A stretch of DNA of 64,000 bases from Cynocephalus volans (Eukaryota; Chordata; Mammalia; Dermoptera; Cynocephalidae), in NCBI RefSeq assembly GCF_027409185.1, contig NC_084462.1:21117577-21181576 (forward strand). Direction: 5' to 3'. Made by a program: the position numbers and the translations under genes. The notes under the pieces were generated by a model, which was not told the origin of the DNA, made no database searches, and saw nothing but the letters and a program-made list of their open reading frames with translations. Of the stretch, positions 57,964-64,000 are shown piece by piece. Position 1 is the stretch's first letter. Every line of letters starts with the position of its first letter.

Positions 57964-58298
57964 GTTAAGGTTAAGACATCATCCCAGCATTCATTTGAAG
58001 GCTTGACTGGGGATGGAATATTGCTTTCAAGATGGTTCACTCCCGTGGCTATTCATAAGAAGACTGTTTCTTATCACATGGACCTCTTTATATGGTTGCT
58101 TCAGTACCCTCATGACTGGACAGCTAGCTTCCCCAGAGGGAGGGACAGAGAGAGACAGAGACAGAGAGGAAGCCACAATACCTTTTATGACCTTGTCTCA
58201 AAGGAACAAGTTGTCATCTCTGCCATGTTCTATTTATTAGAAGCAAGTCACTAACTCCAGCCCATATTCAAGGGGAGGGGAATTAGCCTCCCCCTCTT

Positions 58299-58462
58299 TT
58301 TTTTTTTAAAGATGACCGGTAGGGGGATCCCAACCCTAGACTTGGTGTTGTCAGCACCATGCTTTCCAAAGTGAGCCAACCCGCCATCCCTATGTAGGGA
58401 TCTGAACTGCAGCCTTGGTGTTATCAGCATCTCACTCTCCCAAGTGTGCCACGGGCTGGTCC
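58299..58462 (-). mobile_element. Dimeric tRNA-Ile-derived SINE (CYN-like), antisense
   Basis: Flanked by tta(g/a)cctccccctctt at 58283-58298 and 58463-58478. The two complemented units each carry ttggtgtt(g/a)tcagca. Confidence 0.92.
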
Positions 58463-58827
58463 TTAACCTCCCCCTCTTAAGGGAAGTATCAAGTAATTTG
58501 TGTACATATTTCAAAACCATCCAAACCATGAAATACAACATGGAGTGCCAACAAGCTGATTAACTTGCATCACCAGTTCAAAAAGTATCACACGTTAGTC
58601 CCTGTGCAAGAAAACTAGAAATGCCCTGAAATCTTGCAGTTCTTATGTGAAAGAAATAAATGTGCCTGAGAGCTTCCCAACTGTGATGATGGTCCTAAAA
58701 TTTTCGTGATATTACCAATAACGAGAAGATAAAAGAGATGCTTCCACACTATCAGAAACATTTTTTTTTTCAATCAACCATACTAGAGAAAAGGCTATTT
58801 TTCTACTCTCTATAGAAAATATTTTAA

Positions 58828-58966
58828 GGGCCGAGCCCGTGGCGCACTCGGGAGAGTGCGGCACTGGGAGCGCAGCGACGCTCCTGCCACGGGTTCAGAT
58901 CCTATATAGGAACAGCCGGTGCACTCACTGGCTGAGTGCCGGTCACGAAAAAGACAAAAAAAAAAA
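58828..58966 (+). mobile_element. CYN-like SINE, variant head type
   Basis: Second copy of the variant with cccgtggcgcactcgggaga and gggagcgcagcgacgctcct. It is flanked by agaaaatat(t/c)ttaa at 58814 and 58966. Confidence 0.9.
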
Positions 58967-59296
58967 GAAAATATCTTAAAATCATTATCATATGAAGAGG
59001 CAATCAGAATGTACAGTTACAGAGATGTAGGGAAAAGGGTTTTATAGAAGTGTGTGAGGTAGTTAATAAAAGTATTGTGTTATTTTCTGGATACTGTGCT
59101 CTTTGTGGTATCTATGAGTAGCACTGATCTCATGAGCAGGTGACCAGAGCAGTTTCTCAGAGCCCAGTGCTCAGAATGGCCTGTGATCATGGTTAAAGCT
59201 TTGCAGCCATTGTCTTAATTATTTAATAATTTTATCTTTGGATTTATGTGGCAGTGATGTCCAATGAGACAGTAGAGCATGAAACACACACTTAGA

Positions 59297-60045
59297 GCCT
59301 GGGCACATGTGTAGTCCCACCTCTTGTCCCCACCTTGCCTCCCACAATGGGTTCCTGGCTGCCTGCTCCCTGTGCCCTGGCAGTCTAGCAGCCTGGTCTC
59401 CCCGTCTCTGCCCTTGCCCACTGATCACTGCCATTTCACTCGGGGAGGGCCTGGGTGTAGATGTAGAGTGGGTCAGGTTAGGTCAGGAAGGGTCTGGTCA
59501 GATTCTTGTGCCCTATAGTCTCTCCGGACAGGGCACAGTGATGTCTGTCCACCATGGATGGGGCCACCATGCATTTGGTGGGCAACTCGGCAAGGACAAG
59601 TCTCTCACCCACCCCTGACCCAGGTATCTAATGTATCCTGGCATGGAGGCTGCTTCTGCCAAGGGTTGGAGTGGTGGTGCATGGAAAGGGGGATGCCTCC
59701 CTCAAGCCATCAAGTCCAAAGGGATTGTCCCTCCAAGTCCAGTGTAGACACTCACGTGCTCCTGACAAATGACCATCTACACTGGTCCATCTGGCATCCC
59801 CATGCCATAAGGTGTGTTCCCTTGGCCCGCTCTGTGTCCAGTGGACCCTTCTTCCCTCCAGCCTTCCTGAGTCTTGCCCATGTTCATCTCTTCTGGCCAG
59901 CTCCAGGCACTCTCCATGGACAAGCCTTGAAATACGAATTGTGTACTTTCAGTGATTCCTTATCCGAGTTAAATGCTCTATTATTTGCATTCAAAACTGA
60001 CATTGCTGTATACAAAGACAAACAATAAAATTCATGGTCATAATT
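59297..60045 (+). other. Unique stretch with an AATAAA signal upstream of KDELR2
   Basis: GC-rich unique-looking DNA turns AT-rich and ends near an AATAAA at 60025-60030. It could be the 3' end of an unrecognised transcript, but no exon or open frame supports it. Confidence 0.2.
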
Positions 60046-60449
60046 TAAATTTTTATTTCTTCACTTAGAATGATTTTACACAGCAAAGAAGAAATACTAC
60101 AAGTTGAGAGAGAGATTGCAAAAGGGAAAAGCTTTATCTTTTAATACTTTAACAGTACTTTCCCCCCCTGCTTTTTGAACCTGGGACCCCGCGTTTTCAT
60201 TTTGCACTAGGTCCCGCAAATTATGTAGCAGATCTTGTTTTCTCCGTTTGTAATTTCTTGTCATCTAGTTTCTCATCCTACAGAAATGTTCACTTTTCTA
60301 CCTAATTTCACATTCTCTTTCTTAAAGACATTCCCCAGAATGGTAAACTCTTTGGACCCCCACATTAGCTGCATCTTTCACGAAACCCCCAATATTAACC
60401 TTATCTTGAGTAACGCAATCCCAGATTGATTTTTATTTTCCTTGTATAC

Positions 60450-60490
60450 TTTTTCATACAATGAGCCTGTAGAGCTTATTGTATGAAAAA
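60450..60490. repeat. Short near-perfect inverted repeat (hairpin)
   Basis: tttttcatacaatgagc (60450-60466) pairs with gcttattgtatgaaaaa (60474-60490) over 17 positions with one mismatch and a 7-base loop. It lies about 160 bases upstream of the KDELR2 GC boxes. Confidence 0.9.
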
Positions 60491-60529
60491 CTCACAAGGG
60501 AGTGTCACTTCAAAATTAAAGGAAATCGC

Positions 60530-60840
60530 TGGCACCCGAAGGGAGGCGGAAACCCGACAGAGGGAAAGTTGGCTGGGAGTCGGGGTCCTTAAGACGGAGC
60601 CCCGGCAAGACGCCCGGCCAGCCTGCACTCGGGAGCGTCCCCTTTAAGGGGCGGGGCAGTGGGCGGGGCCGGCGGCAGCCCGCTCTCCCAGGTTGCCCTG
60701 CGCGCGCGCCGGCAATTCGGCCACGTCCCTGGCCACGTCGCGCCCGCTCTCGCCATCTTCACCGCTTCCTAGCAGGCGCCGCCGCTGACGCCTGAGCCGC
60801 CGAGCTCCGGGGCCGCTGCGCCGCGCCGACCGCCGTCGCC
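60530..60840 (+). promoter_or_regulatory. KDELR2: KDELR2 CpG-island promoter and 5' UTR
   Basis: Two GC boxes (ggggcggggc at 60648-60657 and gggcggggcc at 60661-60670) and dense CpG mark a TATA-less housekeeping promoter. A YY1-type motif (cgccatctt, 60751-60759) lies about 80 bases before the ATG, as is common near transcription starts. The CpG-rich DNA continues to about 61700 in intron 1. The start site is probably near 60,700-60,760, by inference. Confidence 0.75.
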
Positions 60841-60931
60841 ATGAACATCTTCCGGCTGACCGGGGACCTGTCCCACCTGGCGGCCATCGTCATTCTGCTG
60901 CTGAAGATTTGGAAGACGCGCTCCTGCGCCG
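60841..60931 (+). CDS. KDELR2: KDELR2 coding exon 1 (gene continues past the window)
   Basis: KDELR2 is a seven-helix Golgi membrane receptor that binds the C-terminal KDEL signal of escaped ER proteins and returns them in COPI vesicles. Exon 1 encodes residues 1-30 and one base of 31: MNIFRLTGDLSHLAAIVILL then LKIWKTRSCA. This is the N-terminal tail and first transmembrane segment. The ATG at 60841 is in a strong context (cgtcgccATGa), and the donor gtgagc at 60932 is consensus. The N-terminal sequence separates it from KDELR1 and KDELR3 as I remember them. I could not find the next exon (expected to start ISGKSQLLF) in 60,932-64,000, so the gene is cut by the window edge. It lies 17.4 kb downstream of GRID2IP on the same strand, as in human. 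Confidence 0.95.
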
Positions 60932-62279
60932 GTGAGCGGCCGGGCGAGGCCCCCAAGGGCTCGGGTGCGGGGCCGGATCGCCCACAGGACCCGCCGTTCT
61001 CGGCCGCTCCACGGCCGCCGGGCCCGTGCTGGCCCGACACACCCCCTCGGTTGGCTGGGCGGGCGTCCGTACCCGGGGGAGAGCCTGCGGCCCTTTGGGG
61101 TAGGCTCCCAGGCTGGGCTGGGATGTCGCAGCGACGAGTCCCGCTCCGCACTTGGTCCGCTCGAGAACTTGAGCCGTCGGGGCGGAAAAGGCGCTAACCA
61201 GACTGCGCGAGGCCCTGCTCTGCCCGGGAAGTTTGGGATTGGAGTGGGGTGGGGTCCAGCAGGCGTGTTCCCGGCTCTGAGCTTTAATGGGGCGCTTCTC
61301 TAGGCAGGACCCTGGGTGCGGAGACCCCGCGAATCAATGGGATAAAGGGGAGGAGGATGGGCAGGCCCGCTCGGCTTGACGTGGCAGACAGGCCGGCCCG
61401 GGAGGTGGGGCGGGCGGGAGGAGAGGTCGTACTGCTCACCACCGTGCCCCTTCAAGGGCTGAGCTCTAGGTTAGGGTGTCGGGTCAGCCCTGTCCTTAGA
61501 GTTGTGTGGGCTTTACAGAAACCCTTGGGAGCAGCATCACACTCGCCGCGGGAGGGACTGTGGGGAGGTCTTTAAGTGAGTTTCTTGGCGCACTTAAAGC
61601 TGCTTTGAGAAACGAACTGGTTTGGCAAACTCGGAGTGCCCCCATCTAATAACGGCTTCTCTGAAAATTGCGGCGCCGGGTACCGCTGAGGTCTCATGTG
61701 GTCTCATGCAATTTCTCACTCCACGTCACCAGCGAGTTGGCCTCGTCCTTCCTCAGGAGTACATGTTTCATGCAAGCATTGCTGGGAGGCAGTGAAGGAA
61801 TCTTTCCCAGATAATAGCTGTGAAGGTTTACATTTAGTTAATCCCCAAAGCTTAAGAATTGCAAATTTTTAATTGATTTCTTAAAATGCAGCGCCTTCCT
61901 TAAACTTAATTTTGATGCTATGGCTTCGGTGAAATAACTTTGGACAAACTCAAGAACTTCGTTTTTTCGGAGGCGGTGAAAGACGGAGTCCTGAAGGACC
62001 TAATGGCAGAGATTCCTTTTAGGTGATTTATTTCTTAAAATTTTCACATCTAAAGCAACACCACATCTTTGACTCTACGGTCTGCAAGCTTCACCTGCCT
62101 CCCTGGAACATAGCTGAGATCCAGGAAGTAAGCAAAAACAAGAAAGACCTTTGAGCAATCAGAACGGGTGTTACAAAGTCCATGTACTGAAACTAGTATG
62201 TCTGACTTGGCGGCTCTCAATTTATACGTAGTTCTGAGAGGCTCACTTGTATGATTTCCAGTGATATCATATTAATTTC

Positions 62280-62460
62280 AGCAATTATGATAACTGATAT
62301 TCAAGTGCTTGCTGTGTACCAAGTAGTCAGCTAAATGCTTTATGTGGCTTATCCCAGGTAGTCCTTAAAACAACCTTATAAGGTAGGTGCTGTTGTCTTC
62401 ATTCTGTGGAGTAGGGAACTGAGACTGAGGACGGTGAGTAAATTAGTGATAGAGCCAGGA
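62280..62460 (+). mobile_element. MIR-type fragment
   Basis: Contains caagtgcttgctgtgtacca and taaaacaaccttataaggta, then gtagggaactgagactgagg. Located in KDELR2 intron 1. Confidence 0.6.
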
Positions 62461-62709
62461 TTGAAACACAATCAGTAACTAATAATTAAGGATTGAATAA
62501 GTATATACTTTAGCCTAAATAATTTTAGTTTAAACATTTGATGCCAGACCATTAGTTTAGGTCCTTTTTTGTTGCACTCAGATGTTGTTACTTTTAATTT
62601 CTAGTTTTGCTCCAAAATCTGTCTATGCATTTCTTCAGCATGTTTCATATGTTTCTCAGAATCCCCTCCTTTGGCAAGTCATTAAATGTTGAAGTGTGTC
62701 TCTCCTAAA

Positions 62710-62801
62710 TTTTTTTTTTTTTTTTTTTTGGCGGCTGGTGTATGGGAATCCAAACCCTTGTTGTCAACAGTGCGTTCTAACCAACTGAGCTAACTGGTCA
62801 G
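62710..62801 (-). mobile_element. tRNA-Ile-derived SINE monomer (CYN-like), antisense
   Basis: A T-run and complemented head (ctaaccaactgagctaactg). The flanks ctctcctaaa (62700-62709 and 62802-62811) are an exact duplication. Confidence 0.92.
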
Positions 62802-63368
62802 CTCTCCTAAACTTCTATCCAAACTAAGATGTTTGGGAGGATTTAGTGCAACTTCAGAAATAGAATTCTTAAGGGAACCTTGAGTAACAAGGAGAAAGGG
62901 AAACAGTTTGCTATTTTGTTTGTTAATATTCACTGTTTTCATTTGGGAATTTTAGGAGTATTAAGGAAAATATAAAATACTTTAGTTAAAATAATAAGAA
63001 AGGAAGATAAATAGGTGAGTTAAGTTCATGTGTGTTTGCCACATATTCCTTGGGCATTACTAAACTGTTCTTGTTCTCAGACTTAGGATAACTTTCATTC
63101 TGGTAAGTGACTTTTCCTGGCCTTAAAAGCAAAATCACCAAGATAATTTATTTAGAATTAAATGCTAAATTTGACTAACCACTTTGTTTTTCTGTACTAA
63201 ATTATAAAACTTGTTTAGAGACTTTTGAAAGAGTAAGAATTTGATATGAGTTTCTCAAATAACTGGAATAGGAGACATGTACATCCAGGTTGTGTTTCTC
63301 ACTTTAAAAACACTGTATTGAGGTTCCTAATTTTAGGATTTTGGCACTTGTTTTGAAGTTAATTATTT

Positions 63369-63465
63369 TGCTGGTGGGTTAGCTCATTTGGGAGAGCCTA
63401 GTACTGGTAACACCAAGGTCCTAGGTTCAGATCCTTGTACCAGACAGCTGCCGCAAAAAAAAGAA
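63369..63465 (+). mobile_element. tRNA-Ile-derived SINE monomer (CYN-like)
   Basis: Contains ggttagctcatttgggagag, actggtaacaccaaggtcct and ggttcagatcc, ending in an A-run. It forms an opposed pair with the next copy. Confidence 0.9.
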
Positions 63466-63568
63466 TTAATTTTTTGTTGTTGTTGCGGCTGGCTGGTATG
63501 GGGATCCAAACTTGGGACCTTGGTGTTGTGAGTCTGTGTTCTGACCAACTGAGCTAACCGGCCAGCCA
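63466..63568 (-). mobile_element. tRNA-Ile-derived SINE monomer (CYN-like), antisense
   Basis: A T-rich start is followed by the complemented unit ending gaccaactgagctaaccggc and cagcc. It abuts the previous copy tail to tail. Confidence 0.92.
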
Positions 63569-64000
63569 TTTGGTACCTGCTTTGAGCATGCCTGCAGCCT
63601 CAGAACCACAGTGCTTTTTTCCCTTAAAGTTCAGGAATGAGGCAGGCTCTTGAAGAAGCTAGAAATTCTGTTTTCCTGGCAGTTGAATTCCAAAACAACT
63701 GCCTTTAAGGACTTGTTTTAAACTGGGGACAATGAGTTGATCTTGTTTGAATCTGCATTCTCTTGTGTTGCCTTTACAGAGGGGTGCCAAAATAAAGTGT
63801 GAGTTTCTCACGTTCCTGAACTATTATTGCAACTTAATCCACATATGCTGAAGTTGTCACTTTATTTTTGTCCTAAACACTGATCAGGTTAGCCTTGGGA
63901 AAACAAGCCATGATTTTTAGATGAAGGGCTTCATATCTAAATTTTCCTGTAGGCTGATAGTTATTAATGCTGTGTCTACTGAGTTTAAATTTCCTGTGGA

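Larger units (their letters stand above)
57280..58550 (-). mobile_element. LTR-like repeat, antisense, split by another LTR-like element and a SINE
   Basis: Parts at about 57280-57445 (ggctgggtaacaaattaccc) and 57985-58550 (gaaggcttgactggggatgg and onward) match one LTR-like repeat in reverse. It is broken at about 57450-57963 and by the SINE at 58299-58462. Confidence 0.55.
60932..64000 (+). other. KDELR2: KDELR2 intron 1 (partial)
   Basis: The CpG island extends to about 61700. Further right are a MIR piece (about 62280-62460), an antisense SINE (62710-62801) and an opposed SINE pair (63369-63568). No exon was recognised. Confidence 0.7.

Noticed and set aside
60932-64000. Search for KDELR2 exon 2 in the right end of the window
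   Set aside because: No segment encoding the expected ISGKSQLLF start was found, so the exon probably lies beyond 64,000.

Overview
This window is mammalian nuclear DNA. It contains multi-exon genes with GT-AG introns, CpG islands, L1/L2/MIR/hAT/Tigger/MaLR repeats and many tRNA-Ile-derived SINEs. The SINEs occur as monomers, dimers and a variant type with poly(A) tails and target-site duplications. They resemble the CYN family of colugos (Dermoptera, e.g. Galeopterus), so a colugo is the most likely source. This is inferred from SINE type only; a search against SINE libraries would settle it. No bacterial, viral or CRISPR-like system is present.

Layout: 1-10,900 is intergenic and built mainly of old repeats. 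These include an L2 piece, an LTR-like repeat, two Tigger-type elements, two antisense L1 remnants broken by MaLR-type LTRs, and SINEs. From 10,903 to 43,426 (+ strand) lies a complete GRID2IP (delphilin) gene. I resolved 22 coding exons that join in frame to 1,217 codons plus stop, and an alternative first coding exon at 18,488-18,501 for the short isoform that starts MSCLG. From 43,427 to about 60,500 is intergenic and dominated by nested repeats. At 60,841-60,931 (+ strand) is coding exon 1 of KDELR2 in a strong CpG-island promoter. The rest of KDELR2 lies beyond the right edge, and 60,932-64,000 is its first intron. GRID2IP and KDELR2 as same-strand neighbours match the arrangement on human 7p22.1.

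The two genes are functionally unrelated. Delphilin is a postsynaptic scaffold at cerebellar parallel fibre-Purkinje cell synapses. It binds the delta-2 glutamate receptor tail by PDZ and has a formin FH1-FH2 actin module. KDELR2 is a Golgi-to-ER retrieval receptor.

The points most worth checking are: an unexplained CpG island in GRID2IP intron 2; a GC-rich island over the last GRID2IP exon; a NAGNAG acceptor and a weak donor in GRID2IP; two T-rich 'tail-only' insertions bounded by exact direct repeats; a four-level nested insertion at 52.7-55.6 kb with a 750-bp composite cargo; a tail-to-tail SINE pair in KDELR2 intron 1; a near-perfect hairpin upstream of KDELR2; and a 96-nt exon-like segment on the minus strand. 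I found no convincing novel multi-gene system.
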